NCBI GenBank assembly: GCA_047967505.1
Contig: CM106540.1
From: Dipteris shenzhenensis
Taxonomy: Eukaryota; Polypodiophyta; Polypodiopsida; Gleicheniales
Direction: 5' to 3' (one strand)
Length of the DNA: 64,000 nt
How positions within the stretch are numbered: position 1 is the stretch's first letter; the number at the start of each line of letters is the position of its first letter. The position numbers and the translations under genes were made by a program. The notes beneath the pieces are model-generated. The model had not been told where the DNA came from, searched no databases, and saw only the letters and a list, made by a program, of their open reading frames with translations. This document shows, in pieces, positions 11,266-23,164 of the stretch.

Positions 11266-11628
11266 TGGTTTGAATCCTCAAATCAAACCGATATCCAACA
11301 ACAACAACAAGATGGTGAAAGCAGTGAGGATGTTGACTATGTTACGACCAGGGAAGGATCCTCTATGGATTCTACTCACAGTTCAAAGTATTTAGAAGTG
11401 GAGGAAGAAAATCCAAGCCTAACCTCGGAGTCACCATCAAAATTCTTCACCAGAACAACCTATGGATCATATATAGTAGCACGAGTTTGTGTTGCAGACC
11501 AAAGAAATTTGTTCAATCCATTGCCACCTAAACCAAGGAGACTATTATCTTTGAGCTCAAAATGGAACTCATGTAGCATGTTATATGGACAAATGTCCTC
11601 CTCTTGCAGATTGGGCAATTACATTTGA
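11266..11628 (+). CDS. Acidic Gln/Ser-rich frame opposite gag (left arm)
   Basis: This is the counterpart of 894-1256, open on the plus strand with its first Met at 11365. It keeps the five-glutamine run and the acidic SSEDVDYV region. In the right arm the corresponding frame (complement of about 45180-45550) has a stop in its middle. No domain is recognised. Confidence 0.3.
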   Translation, partial: WFESSNQTDIQQQQQDGESSEDVDYVTTREGSSMDSTHSSKYLEVEEENPSLTSESPSKFFTRTTYGSYIVARVCVADQRNLFNPLPPKPRRLLSLSSKWNSCSMLYGQMSSSCRLGNYI

Positions 11629-12011
11629 TTGCTCACTCCTCAAGCTTAAAACCTCCACAATAGGCCAAACCTTCATGTATCAGTAGTGCACGCATGTAAA
11701 GAAGTCTCCTCTCTGCTTTGATTATCCTTTGATTATTTACACCTTCTTTGATTGTTGAACCTCATTTATAGCAAGTTGAAATCAATATGAACTTCTCATT
11801 CATTAACAAGGGCACTAAACCTCTCAATGTTGATCCTCTACATAGGCCAACCCATGTATTCAACAAGAAACCTCATGTAGGTGCATATCCCACTCATGCA
11901 TGAATTGACTTATACTCAATTTCTAATGCACTCAAATTTTTTATTTGCTTATTTTACAATGATGGAATCAAGGGACACCAACATAGCTAATGTAAGACTA
12001 GAGACTAGTAT
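11629..12011. other. Left-arm intergenic sequence
   Basis: There is no gene. The stretch contains a short direct repeat (ctttgattatc / tttgattattt / ctttgattgttga) near 11718-11757 that is shared with copy 1 near 1346-1385. Confidence 0.5.
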
Positions 12012-12431
12012 TCACCTGAATAATCTGATGTTGCTGCCTCGAATACTCCCACAAATCATGACACCACAGCGTGTGTTCTTCACTCCGATGGGAATGATCA
12101 AATGCGTGCATCTATTGGTGCTTCTTTGCAAGGAGTCTTCTTTCTTCTCGTTGTTTCTCCCTTCACAAATGTTGCAAAAGTGTCTTCTGTTGCATTTCAA
12201 TACCATGCCATTGCTTTCCTCGACCCACAATCTATTTGTTGTGCCTTGACCAGGATTTTTAGCTTTCTTGTCTCGCAACTTCTTTATGCTTCTCTTGCAA
12301 GCCATGGTGAGCTGCATGTTGTCGTTGATGCCATGGCCATGATCAATCCAGAATAGACCCAAAGAAGCGAGTTGGTGATGCAAGCAAAGAATAGAAGACA
12401 ACTTACCTAAAAGAAGACAATACCAAACCAA
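12012..12431 (-). pseudogene. Conserved cysteine-containing frame, 139 codons (left arm)
   Basis: Same frame as at 1641-2060 and 44340-44780. The C-terminal half carries CNRRHFC-x2-C and basic residues. It lies on the same strand as, and downstream of nothing recognisable in, the gag relic. Differences from the other copies include amino-acid changes and no stops. Its function is unknown. Confidence 0.35.
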
Positions 12432-12889
12432 AGTCTGTGCAAGGTCACGTCAAGTGTGTGCAAGTTGCAGGTACTTAATCTTCCAAGATTTGATGGGCAA
12501 GAGGTGTGAAAATTCTAAATTTGCGGGAGTAGCAAAATCTTCAGTCGTCGATTTTTCCCCCTCTGACGATACATATCAGCAGAATTGGCTATCCGAAACA
12601 AGTGCAATGTGGCCTCAAACGCTTCAAAACACAAATAGGCCAAAGGGCATGCTATTGGGTTTGATGATGTGTATTATGAAATACAATGACCTTTGGCATG
12701 CTTATGAGCCATATAGCATTCAAGTGCATGGAAAAAGAAACAATTCAAAATTGTAAATAGTGTTGGATTTATTAAAATATCTTTGCACATGCACAAATTG
12801 CACATTTTCAAATTCTTCCTAGATATCAATACCAACAACTATTAATGTTTCAAGACCACCATGCAATAGTCCCACTAGTTTGGATTCTA

Positions 12890-13300
12890 AATTTTCTCAA
12901 TCCATTTTGGTTTTCAACAAATCAAAAAAAAGTTATGGAGCATGAGTGGAGCGTGCCCTCAAATGGGTGTGCATAACTTTAGCAAAACATTGAAGGCCCG
13001 TGAATCCATGCCTAATGTTCTCATTTAAGTGTTTCCTTGGGTTGAGGAGAATCTCATGGTGTACTTTTGAATGATTACTTGGTTGCATGTATGTACATAA
13101 CAAAATTTTGATGTTTTTGAATAAATTGCCATATCCTATAGTCTTCAGTGCTTCACATGCAATATAGCACTTGTAATGCTTCAATGTGTGCTACAACTTG
13201 AAGACAAAGTTTGCTGAATTCCATTGAGCAATGCATAAGTTATGGGCCATGCAAGATACTTATATATAGAAAATTCCCTGAACCTCACCAAAAATGGCTA
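12890..13300 (-). repeat. Tract shared with 53830-54310, possibly hAT-like coding relic
   Basis: On the minus strand this tract encodes a frame (13184-12933) that aligns, with many changes, with the minus-strand frame at 54087-53827. Both share a GY-x3-FKN-hydrophobic start and similar spacing downstream. The pattern loosely recalls the DUF659 part of hAT transposases, but key residues are not clear. Copy 1 and the right arm carry the same tract. Confidence 0.3.
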
Positions 13301-13429
13301 CACCCAAGCACACAATTGCCCTTTAAAAGATGGCATAGTTTTGATTCTCTCTTTAATCCATATCCTACCTAGGTGCAAAATTGTAATCCATCCAGGGCCA
13401 ATTGTGATCCATCCAGGTCCAGTTGTGCT

Positions 13430-13860
13430 ACATTGATCCAAATGGAATGTATGTTCAATGTTTATGTGTTCGATAAGTGTGATACTTTACATATTCCTCA
13501 ATGTGAGTAATATACCTGTGCTCGCATGGAAAAACATGCATATTTCCTTGTTTTTTTACGATGCATCATGCATAGTGTTAAAAAATATGCATCTGTGGGT
13601 TTCTACCATATGTGTATTTGTTCGATAACTATGGTACTTTGTAGAGGACTTAATGTGAGTAAGACGCATGTGAGCAAAAATTCTTATGTGGGTTGGATAT
13701 CATCCACATAGTAAAACATGTGTAGCTCCTTATATTTTATCATGCATCATGCATCAGTGTTAAAAAATATGCACCAGTGTGCTTCTACTGTGTCTGATGT
13801 GGATATGATACTTTCTATAAGGCTTAACTAGAGTAAGATCCACGTTTTTGCAAATTTTAT
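13430..13860 (+). repeat. Array of ~180-bp repeats (left arm)
   Basis: Units begin near 13561 and 13741 with atgcatcatgca and run about 180 bp. A diverged unit precedes them. The next unit is broken by the copia fragment, and a related unit with gcatcatgcacaag reappears downstream of the copia LTR near 18145. The right arm holds the reverse complement at about 42900-43330. Confidence 0.65.
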
Positions 13861-13879
13861 GGTTCAGATATCATTTGCA

Positions 13880-16800
13880 CATAGCACAAAGATGCATACG
13901 GATTCTCCCACCAAAGTACGATGGTCTTGTTACAGTGCTGAATACGCAGAACAGAAATCTACCCCTCAACTTTGAGGATTTCAGTGCGATGCTTCTAGAG
14001 GAGGAGATGCATCAAAAGATGAGGACTGGAGAAGATCCGGCTTTCTCGGCTGGATCAAAGAAAGGTAAGGGTAAGGACTCTGGTAACCCATCTTCTTCTG
14101 ATGATAAAAAGAGAAAGAAGAAGATCAAGTGCTTCTATTGCAACAAGGCAGGGCACAAGTAGAATGAGTGCTAGAAGAAGATTGCAGATGAGAAGAACGG
14201 AGTAAAGAAAGAGTTCAGTAACGGTGCACAGGCAGTACTAGTAGAGCCATTCGTAGCAATTCATGAGATTTGCACAGAGGTAGTTCATGTACCTGCGAAT
14301 AAACCTTGGATTATTGATAATGGTGCATCATGCCACATGACCAGTCAGAAGGATTGGTATACCTCTCTACATCCGGTAGGGAATGACATCCTGGTAGAAG
14401 TCGGCAATGATGTAAAATGTCCAGCAAAAGGAAAAGATACGATTGTTATCACAAGTCAGATGGAGTTGTAAAACAGTTTGCCAGATATCAAGAGAAACTT
14501 GTTGTCTGTTTCTGCGATCACGGATCAGGACCTCAAAGTTCACTTCGATAAGAATGGTGCACAGATTTTGGATCTTCAAGGGAAGGTCATTGGTAAAGGT
14601 ACATGGTGCAAAAACATCTACGAACTTTTAGCTTTCAGTGCTCGAGCTGATGTGAGCAACACTAAGCTATGGCATGAGAGATTTGGTTATCTACACCTTA
14701 GTTCTTTAAAGGAGATGCATAAAAGTGGAATGATTGCAGACCTACCAGAAATTACAGATCTGCTCGATGTATGTGAAGCTTGCATGATGGGCAAGCAGCA
14801 TTGGCAGCCCTTTCCTAAAGAGGCCAATAGGGCAAAGGCTCGCCAATAGGGCAAAGGCTCCTCTAGAGCTCATTCACACGGACCTCCGCGGAAAGATAGA
14901 GACGAAAGCTTTGGGTGGTTCCTACTACTTCATGATGCTAATCGACAAATATAGTAGAAGGATATGGATATACTTCCTGAAGACTAAAGATGAGGCTTTT
15001 AGTAAGTTCAAAGAATGGCATGTAATGGTCGAGAAAGAAACAGGTATGAAGGTGAAGAAGTTGAGATCAAACAGAGGTGGTGAGTTAACATCAAGTGAAT
15101 TTGAAAGTTACTGCAAAAGTCACGGGATCAAGAGGCAGAAACCCCCACCACATACATCACATCAAAATGGAGTAGCAGAGTGCAAGATGCGCGCCATCTA
15201 CGAAATGGGTAGGAGTATGATGAAAGGGAAATATTTTCCAAAGTCTTTCTGGGCTAAAGCATGTAACACGGCAGTTTACATTCTGAATCGTAGCTACACG
15301 AAGGCTATGAATGGATGGGATGACTCCACCTTCTGGTAAGAAACCTTCAGTTGCACATTCCAGAGGTTTTGGATGTGACTGTTTTGTGCATGTCCCTGAT
15401 GCTAACAGGACTAAATAGGAACCGAAGAGTCGGAAGTGTATTTTCTTGGGCCACAGTGAAGAGGCAAAGGGTTACCATCTCTATAATCTTGTTACCAAGA
15501 AGGTAATAGTAAGTCACAATGTAGTCTTCTCAAAATAGCCGCATCAATTGGAGGAGGATGCTTCCTTCCCAGACAACTCGGACCAGGATATCCATCCAGT
15601 ACAACCACCAATAGCAGAGCGAAGTACTCCAACGATGCTTGGGAGGATTCAAGATAAAGAAGAGGAAGAAGAGCCTGCAGAACCACAATGGCAATGGCCA
15701 TTCCCAAAGTGGGTAAAGCAGCTTTTGGATGTCAGAGAACCTCCAGCCATTGAGGAGGAACCATTTGAACACCGCCGGTCCAAGAGATTAGAGGAGCAAA
15801 GAAGGGTGCAGGAACACTTAGTCAATTATGCTTTAATGATAGAGGTGATCCATGCTGAAGAACCCAAGTGTCTTGAAGAGGAACAGGGTGATGATAGGTG
15901 GATGGAGGCTATGCAGTCGGAGTATGGCTCCATAATGAAGAACAACACTTGGGACCTTGTGGATCGACCACCAAAACACAAGGTAATTGGCACCAAGTGG
16001 GTGTACAAGACCAAGTACAAGTCCGATGGCACGTTGGATAAGTACAAGGCTTGGCTCATGGCAAAAGAATTCACACAGGTACATGGTTTTGATTATCAGG
16101 ATACTTTTTCTCCCACAGGTCGACTAACCACAATTCGCAATGTTTTGGCCTTAGTAGCATAGGAAAGTTGGCCCGTGTTTCAGATGGATGTAAAATCTGC
16201 CTTTTTGAATGGAGATCTCAAGGAGGAGGTATATGTGGAACAACCACCAGGATTTGTGATCCCCGGTTCAAAAGGTAAAGTCTGTAAAGTGAAGAAGGCA
16301 CTTTATGGGCTGAAACAGGCCCCATGAGCATGGTACCAGTCGATTGATGCCTACTTTCTGCAAAACAGGTTCAGGAGGAGCCCATCTGATGCAATTTTGT
16401 ATATCTATAGAGAAGGAGGCAGATGTATGATCGTGGTCCTTTATGTGGATGACCTTGTCATAACAGCGAATCATGAAGAGAAGATCTCGCAGACAAAGCA
16501 TTTGCTAGGAAAAGAGTTTGAAGGGACTGATGCATTTCGGTTTGGGGATTGAAGTTTGGCAAGAGCCAAAACAGATCTTCATTTCACAACTAAAGTATGC
16601 TGGAGAGATATCGAAGGCATTTGGCATGGCTAATGAGTGCAAGATAGTTGGCACCCCTATGGAGGTTGATGTGAAGCTCTTAAATGAGGATTCATCACCA
16701 CTGGTGGACGAAGCAAAGTATAGAAGGCTTTTGGGCAGTTTGATTTACTTGTGAAACACACGGTCGGACATGAGTTTTGTGACTGGTGTAAAAGCAAGTT

Positions 16801-17373
16801 TTCCAATAAGCCCCGAGAGAACCATTGGAGGGCAGGGATGCGGGTGTTGAAATACATCAAAGGCACACTTGATTATGGTATCACCTAATCAAGGGCAACA
16901 TCTTGACCAGATTCTATGACTCAGATTGGGCAGGAGACATGGACGGCAGGATATTAGTGACATGTTACTGTTTCTCACTTGGATCTAGAGCTGTGTCACG
17001 GGTCAGCAAGAAGCAACCTACAGTTTCTCTTTCTTCTACTGAGGCTAAGTACAAATCAGCATGTTTTGCTTCTTGTGAGGCAGTGTGGTTGAGGAGGAAT
17101 TTAGGGGACATGGGTGCAATGCAGAACAAGCCTATGCAGTTATCATGTGACAATCAGAGTTGCATGGCAATTGCCAAGAACCTTGTGTACCACGCTCACA
17201 CAAAACACATTGAGAAGCAATATCACTTTGTACGCAAGCTCATCATGGATGGAGAGGTCGACTTGGTGTACTATCCGATTACAGAGAATGTTGCGGACAT
17301 CTTGACGAAGGCTCTTGGAAGAGACTTGCTAGAGAGGCATCTTCATCAACTTGGCATTGGGCCGAAAAAGTAG
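13880..17373 (+). pseudogene. Ty1/copia polyprotein lacking its 5' end (left arm)
   Basis: Order of domains: end of Gag UBN2, CCHC knuckle (last Cys codon preceded by stops), protease with DNGAS in place of DSGAS, integrase HHCC zinc site, integrase core, RT with YVDD (16442-16453), and copia RNase H with DSDWAGD and SSTEAKY. Damage includes many stops, a duplicated GC-rich stretch near 14840-14860, an Asp-to-Asn change in the integrase core (SNRGGE) and frame changes near 15340 and 16550. The 5' LTR, primer site and Gag N-terminus are missing at the same point in all three copies. The element cannot be autonomous. Confidence 0.92.
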
Positions 17374-17387
17374 TTCACTTACAGGTG

Positions 17388-17402
17388 GACATTGAGGGGG
17401 GG
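17388..17402 (+). promoter_or_regulatory. Polypurine tract of the copia element (left arm)
   Basis: The purine run, with seven G residues (ttgagggggggt), lies directly before the TG that opens the 3' LTR. It is the expected second-strand primer site. The right-arm copy reads gagtggggg at the same place. Confidence 0.8.
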
Positions 17403-18107
17403 TGCTACATATCAATGCTCCACTCTCATGTAACTACGCAGGAACTAGCTAACTCTACTTATAAGCCCCCCCATATAGGAGAAGGCATTTGAGTAGCTCG
17501 GTTACCCGGTAGGTCCTAGTTTGGACACCAGATGGGGGCCATGTGTGGCCTGATGGCTGGACGACTTCAGGTAAAGTTGGCACACTACCAACTAGGCTAC
17601 ATGCAAGTGCGGGAAGGCATCCCATGACTGATCGCACTAAGGGTGGATGGAGCATTTCTCGAGACAGCCCACTCTCGGGTTGCGAGGCCCGTTTGGAGTC
17701 CCAGATGATCCCGGATGGGCCGAATGGACACCATAGGTGAGTTGCTCTATTCTGTGCCATGGTTCTAACGTGTGGTCAGTGGCCTATTTCGGGACCAACC
17801 TCCAGTCGGCCGTTTTGGGTCGACTGGGTTGGTCTACCAATTGGGTCTAACCGACTATGACTGGTGGCTATATAAGAGCAAGCCTGTGAAGCCCATTATC
17901 ATCACTGGCTATAGCAACCATGATTCCTTAGCATCTAGCCTCCGTCCTCTACTATTTCCAGCATGCCATTGAAGCTTCTCACACAGGAGCGCACGGCTGG
18001 GAGTCAGCGCCATCTATTGTATCAGTTTTATAGTAATCAAAATTTTGATTCTCCATACTATCTGCTTTTCTCTCTTGCATATGAGATCCTGTTATCTGTT
18101 GAGCACA
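17403..18107 (+). mobile_element. 3' LTR of the copia element (left arm)
   Basis: The LTR starts TGCTACATATC here (TGTTAGATATC in the right arm) and ends GAGCACA, giving 705 bp against 706 bp in the right arm. A TATA box (ctatataag, 17868-17876) sits about 240 bp before its end. No partner 5' LTR is present, so neither age nor target-site duplication can be read. After the LTR the host ~180-bp repeat resumes. Confidence 0.85.
17868..17876 (+). promoter_or_regulatory. TATA box in the copia LTR
   Basis: The sequence ctatataag lies in the LTR at the distance from the 3' end expected for a copia promoter. As the LTR is a 3' LTR, transcription from it would run out into 18108-18687 and on into the spacer. 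Confidence 0.6.
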
Positions 18108-18438
18108 GATGTTGTATTGTTTTCTTATAGTTTTTTACCTTGCATCATGCACAAGTATTGCAAAATATGCATTAGCTAGCTTCTAACATATGTGTATATG
18201 TCATGGATGGGTATGATGCTTTGAAAAATCCATAATGTGATAAGTATTGTTCTTCCAAATGTTATAAAATTGTATTTTGAGTCTTATATGTCAAAAAAAG
18301 TGTTGATGCTTATAATAACATTTTTATCAACGTTTATTTTCATGTTGTCATGTTTTACAGAGGCTTTTTCAATGCTTTTTAACAATCCCATCAATGCTTT
18401 TATGGGAAATCTTGTATTGATTTTTTTTTAATGTTTAG

Positions 18439-18687
18439 GATATTTTTAGCTCAACTATGTGTGCTTTTTTTGTACTTGCATAATGCATGGGTGTCTAGCC
18501 ATGGTAAGGGTAAACATGATGGATGTGGTGATGTTATTAAGCAAGCTCTGTTTAAACACCAATTAACATGCCCTCAAGAAAAACTCAATGATGTCCATGA
18601 TGGTGTAACATGGCTTACAGCCAACCTCTCCACAAGCATGCATTCAACATAGAGCAAACAAAGCCTTAAGACTAGTGTAGTATGCAG
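18439..18687 (+). pseudogene. Exon fragment of a transposase-like gene, HGKG motif (left arm)
   Basis: A T-rich tract ending in atgtttag (acceptor at 18438) precedes the exon. The encoded stretch has SSHGKGKHDGCGDVIKQAL and ends at a stop (18650-18652). Uncharacterised transposase-like proteins of animals and plants have a similar HGKG-x-x-DG-x-G block near their C-terminal third. The frame is followed by residues that continue, after a frameshift, in the right-arm copy but are cut here by the arm boundary at 18687. Confidence 0.6.
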
Positions 18688-18762
18688 AAAAAACAAAAGT
18701 ATTACTATAACAGATTTGAAAACAATGACCAAAATCAAGTATAAAACAAAAAATGATCATAC

Positions 18763-20111
18763 CTGGAATGAGCCTAACCACCATATGTGTTTCTCTGACT
18801 GCACACTAAAATACTTCGAACTCGCTTCAGTCAATGATGTATCAATTGCTCCATTCATCAATGTAATAGTAACTCTTTCCATTTTCTTTTCCTTTACAAC
18901 CTCACACTCATCCAGTTTGATAACAAATTTCAAAATGCCTTTGCACTCCTCAAATGTTATTCCATAAAACTCGACCATTCTTTTTTGAAGTTGTTGCAAA
19001 TCTAAAAATATATTGTTCCAAGGATCATACACAGTGGTTCCTTTAACACCATGAAATATTTCTTCAATATGGATATATTGCCCAATAAATTCATCTATAC
19101 TTTCATTCAAATGACCTCTTATCCTCCACACGGTTGCTGGATTTGGTAGTAAAACTCGTTTAATCCTTTGATCTTTCAAAGTTGAGGATATCGCATGGAA
19201 AATCGAACTATATCCCTTTCTACTAACTCCACTAACATCAAGAGCCTCTTGGATTATAGTGCCATCAACTTGATTATTGGATACAAAGTCCTCTACAACA
19301 TTGCGTTTGACTGTTTTGTATTTTTTTTCCTCAATCAAACCTTTTGCTACACCGCAAGAAAGCAATCCTTTCATTTGTTTAATAGGAAGAAGGTTCGGGT
19401 CCATATTTTCTTTTGCAGGCTCCAATAATTTCCTGTAGTAACAACACAATATGACTATATCATTCAGCACCTCCGTTCTTATTTTGCGACAATCGACGAA
19501 ATAGATATAGTCTGGAAGAGAGCCTTTTTGAGTATACAAAATGATAAATTTCAATCTAACCTTGCTTCCTGAATTCGTCGCTTGCATCCACCAGTCCCAG
19601 CCTTCAAATTTGCAATGTTTTTAATCTTCCTGCTACGTAGTCTGTCTCCAAGCACGGTTCTCTTCTTTCTTGCTCTTGTCAACTCTTTTTTACTCTTTGA
19701 ATGCTCCTCAATTTCATTCTACAACTGCTGCTCCAATTTTGCACGAATGGCTATCTCCTGCATCTTGGCCCCCTTTTCTTGTAGGTACATCATTTTATAC
19801 GTTTCCGCAAATGCAGACTGCGCTGAAATATAACCAAGAAGTCCATTTTGTCCATTGCCGGCAAACCTCAGTAATGTGGTGGGATTGACAAATGGAGGTG
19901 TAGAGTTTTTTACTTGACATTTTGGATATATGCTTCCATCGCACCATAAGTCAATATGTTGAAGCCCTTCTCTTCTCATATTTTCCCGCTGTTGAGCATT
20001 CAGCACCGTATCCTTTCGTCTTTTTTGTGCTGGAGCATATTGTTCTTCTAAGTCGATGTGAAGATGGTGTAATCGCTTCTTCTGAGATAGTGACTTACTA
20101 GTATCGGCCAT
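18763..20111 (-). pseudogene. 5' half of a spliced transposase-like gene, truncated
   Basis: The start ATG is at 20111. Exon A (20111-19561) ends at a GT donor (CAAG/gttaga). A 128-nt intron ends in ttgttactacag, and exon B (19432-18763) ends at TTCCAG/gtatga. Phase is kept across the intron (AG/G). The joined frame of about 406 codons is open except for one TAG at 19721-19719. It has a basic N-terminus, a long middle region and a LDECEVV / ERVTITLMN stretch that may hold a catalytic Asp. The following intron runs into the inverted-repeat boundary, so the HGKG exon and C-terminus are missing here. No named family is recognised; the gene resembles uncharacterised transposase-like proteins. Confidence 0.6.
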
Positions 20112-20299
20112 TTTTTGTGCTTCTCAGGTTGCGAAGTTTGTTTTTCAATCTCATAGTCGTTTTGTAACATGAATCGTGGAAGTGTGGCGGTATCCATGTG
20201 AATATTTTGAAAACTTGCAATCACCAAGTTCAGTGATGGACTCTTTATGAAAGGCCTGCACACGTCGGCCAAAGAGATGCGGAATCTTTGGTAAACAAA

Positions 20300-21650
20300 A
20301 AAAAATATAAGAGGATATTTAATGCAAAATCGTGTTAGTCAGACAAAAGATTATCTTATTCCTTTTTGAATCGACAGTTCTGTAGTCCTTACTGACAGTT
20401 CTGAGCCACGTTTCCGTATTTTACTATTTTTGAGGTCTTTTAGGAGAGAAATAAATCAAAAAATAGTGAATTTCTTACAGGGCCCCAAAATGAGTTCCCT
20501 TTTTTCCTAATGTCGGTGACGTCAGTGAGCATGTAATTTGTGTCCACTCTACTCTTTCCTTTCAATTTACCAACAAATTTATACAATTAGTTAAAAATTA
20601 TAAGTACATGTAGCAATGTTTATATATGTTTCTGCTAAAAAAACTTCAGCAGAAAATTGTGTAATGAAATTGCACATAATCTAGAAGTTAATTACAGCTA
20701 GTGTGAACTGCGTTAGAATATTTTCTTTTTGTAATTATATATACAAGCTAATAGTATCGTTCTATTACAATGATAGTTTACAAAATTAATTGAAAATTAC
20801 AAATACTTCAAAGAAATTTAAAAAATAAATACCGTACATAATGTAAAACTAAATTATAACTACAATGACATGCGTTACAAAAATTACTGTTTGTAATTAT
20901 AAAATCCATTAAAACTTAAAAGTGATTCTAAGAAATTCAAAAAAAAAAAATCCACAACTAACTAATAAACACATGCTTATATAGTTAAATTATAGGTTTC
21001 AGTAATGGCTATGTTCGAATGAATTGCAAATGCTATTTCTTAAATCAAAATTAAAACTTAAGTTTGAAAGAATTTACTGCAGATTCTCTTTCTTGAATGA
21101 TAATCAAAATTTTTAAAAGGAAACAACCGATTGCAATACTAATTATGAAACACATGTTTATATACTTTAATTACAAATGCTCTTTTTTAAATAAAAGCTG
21201 AATAAAGATGCATAAATTACAACTGTTAGTTAATGAAACAAGGCCAAAGATTGCTTCATTGACAATATTGTATATCAAAATGTAGAAATTTAACAAGCTG
21301 ATGAAATAATGCTTTACAAAATATGCCTAATGGCAATCACTCGAGAGTGTTCTCTCCCCAAATTCATTTAATGATAAACATTCTACTTTCTTCCATAGTT
21401 CCCTACATAATGTTTTGAAAAAATGTGGGGCCTTCCATGAATGATATCTTCCAAAGATCTTGGAAGACATCATTGTACTAGTACAAACAAGCACACATCA
21501 TCACAATTCAAACAGATCACCAACAAACATACAAATCTACTACCTACACATAAAAGCCTCACACAAAAACCTATTTACGAACACAACACTCAGAAAATAA
21601 CAATCATAAAAAACAAACGATCGGTATTCGACTAACACACATAGAATATA
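20300..21650. other. AT-rich stretch with no gene
   Basis: Both strands are dense in stops and in A and T runs. It could be promoter and intron of the transposase-like gene on the minus strand. No repeats longer than short homopolymers were noticed. Confidence 0.5.
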
Positions 21651-21821
21651 CCTAGATAGTGGGTTCTCTCTCTAAGACCACAGAGACGGGAGCAAGCTAC
21701 ATGTTGGCCATGTCCACACCAACCTTCACCAAAGCCACAATCGGCTGAGATAACCTCTTCTACCCTCAACTGCCCATCCTCCAGACAATGTATAGATATT
21801 TAGACACCTTGGTGGACAGCC

Positions 21822-21918
21822 GCAGGACAAATTACCTATGTGGACATCCTATATGATATGCATTCCCTTGGCAGGACAAATTACCTATGTGGACATCCTA
21901 TATGATATGCATTCCCTC
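21822..21918 (+). repeat. Tandem duplication of a 49-bp unit
   Basis: Two near-identical units (21822-21870 and 21871-21918) begin gcaggacaaattacct and end gatatgcattccct. They differ only at the last bases. The duplication is recent and lies in non-coding sequence. Confidence 0.85.
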
Positions 21919-22299
21919 CGCGGCCATGATAATGGCCTAGGCCTCGCAAATATTGAAGACGGGAAGTAACAAGCAGACCGTAGAATAAATGACAAAGAAT
22001 ATTTGCCATACACCATCCGCAGAGTACAGGAAAATGACACGGTGCTATCGATCATATCCTATAATAGAGCCGCACACGTACAGGTCACAAAGGGCAAGAT
22101 ATCCAATATGAAGCAAAGAATGAAAGAAAGAGTACGTGTATATAACAAAGAAGGTTACATAAATACTAAACAAAAAGTGGTGTAAGCGAGTCGACAAAAA
22201 AAACTGCAACATTCTGCCATCTGCTCTTACAATCCAAGATAAGATCGATTCAAGAGATGTGAAAATAAAATTGTGAAGCGTGAAATACCTTCTACAGAC

Positions 22300-22674
22300 T
22301 CAGCTATTTCCATTTCGCAGGTGCTCCCCATCAAAATACAAAGAATTCCCTTCCACGTTAACAGCAGGCAGCTTCCTTTCGAACTCGACTAAGGAGACAA
22401 CAGTGCAAGCAGTGCGAAACTGCGAATATATATTCACAGTAATAGAGATACTGACTGTCCTAACAGATACCGTTTCACTCCATTCGCGAGCCGTTTTGTA
22501 GACAAACTCCAACAAGCAAAAGATGAAATTAACAGATTCTTTTTCGATCCAACATTCTGCAAGCTTCCACAACCGACTTCGTTCACTCGATAAATCTAAC
22601 CGACTTAACTCATAATCCATACAGCACATGACAACACTGGAAGGCCCCTTTGTTTTTCCCTTCGAAATCGACAT
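22300..22674 (-). CDS. Open frame of 124 codons, unknown
   Basis: The frame starts at an ATG at 22674 after a 300-400 nt pyrimidine-rich leader-like stretch (minus strand) and ends at TGA 22302-22300. A donor-like AAG/gtattt lies just after the stop near 22285. It has a cluster of charged and Trp residues but no recognised domain. It could be a small gene, the 5' exon of the transposase-like transcript, or chance. Confidence 0.25.
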   Translation of the reverse strand: MSISKGKTKGPSSVVMCCMDYELSRLDLSSERSRLWKLAECWIEKESVNFIFCLLEFVYKTAREWSETVSVRTVSISITVNIYSQFRTACTVVSLVEFERKLPAVNVEGNSLYFDGEHLRNGNS

Positions 22675-23160
22675 GCAGCAATACTTTGTTACATATTCGG
22701 TTTCTCTGGGTCCGTATCATAAACGACCAAAGCTACGACCATTTCCTTCCAATTCTCCAACCACAGGAACCGCACAACGACCTCCCACTCCGACTTTACC
22801 GTTCAAACATGAGCTATTGGTCGACGAAACCCATCAGTGGAGCCGCTGAGCTGCAACCAATAGATGAACACAACAGAAGCATGAGTCCACTTCCAAAGAG
22901 CAGGGAAGCAAGAAAGAAGGCAACGCTCAGGAACAGAAACAATCCGGCGAAACGAGAAAGAACAGAGCAGAGAGGAGCAAAAGCATCGAGGCAACGCATA
23001 ATTTGCCCCAAACTAACCCTGACTTTTTCTAATATAGCACCTACAATGCGCACTACCCACCCCACTTACCTCGAGCTAACCTCCTACTACACACAAAATA
23101 CCAACTACGTAACCCAAGCACCCAAAAACTTACCCGTCCCTAAGTCCCTTGGAGGGGCAA
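22675..23160 (-). other. Leader-like, higher-GC stretch
   Basis: Base composition is richer in GC than its surroundings and strongly pyrimidine-rich on the minus strand, as in plant 5' leaders. Frames on either strand exist but none matches a known family. It lies between the minus-strand open frame and the plus-strand copia gag. Confidence 0.3.
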
Positions 23161-23164
23161 TAAA

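Larger units (their letters stand above)
5405..18687 (+). repeat. Left arm of a ~13.3-kb inverted repeat
   Basis: The arm is the reverse complement of 38057-51421. The outer end is sharp: at 5405 copia sequence of copy 1 changes to a block whose partner ends at 51421. The inner end is sharp at about 18687, where gtatgcaga is shared and the two sides then diverge. Stretches compared by eye differ by only a few bases per 60. The arms are about 19.4 kb apart. They may be two insertions of one composite repeat in opposite orientation, or a duplication with inversion. Confidence 0.9.

Noticed and set aside
15833-16084. Frames antisense to copia RT and RNase H in all copies
   Set aside because: They are shadows of the copia coding strand.
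17455-17760. 101-codon frame in the copia LTR region
   Set aside because: It lies wholly within the LTR and is not shared as an open frame with a plausible start in the right arm.
5405-18687. The whole arm as one autonomous LTR retrotransposon
   Set aside because: Genes inside it lie on both strands and belong to different families, no matching pair of LTRs was found, and the copia is 5'-truncated; a composite repeat is more likely.
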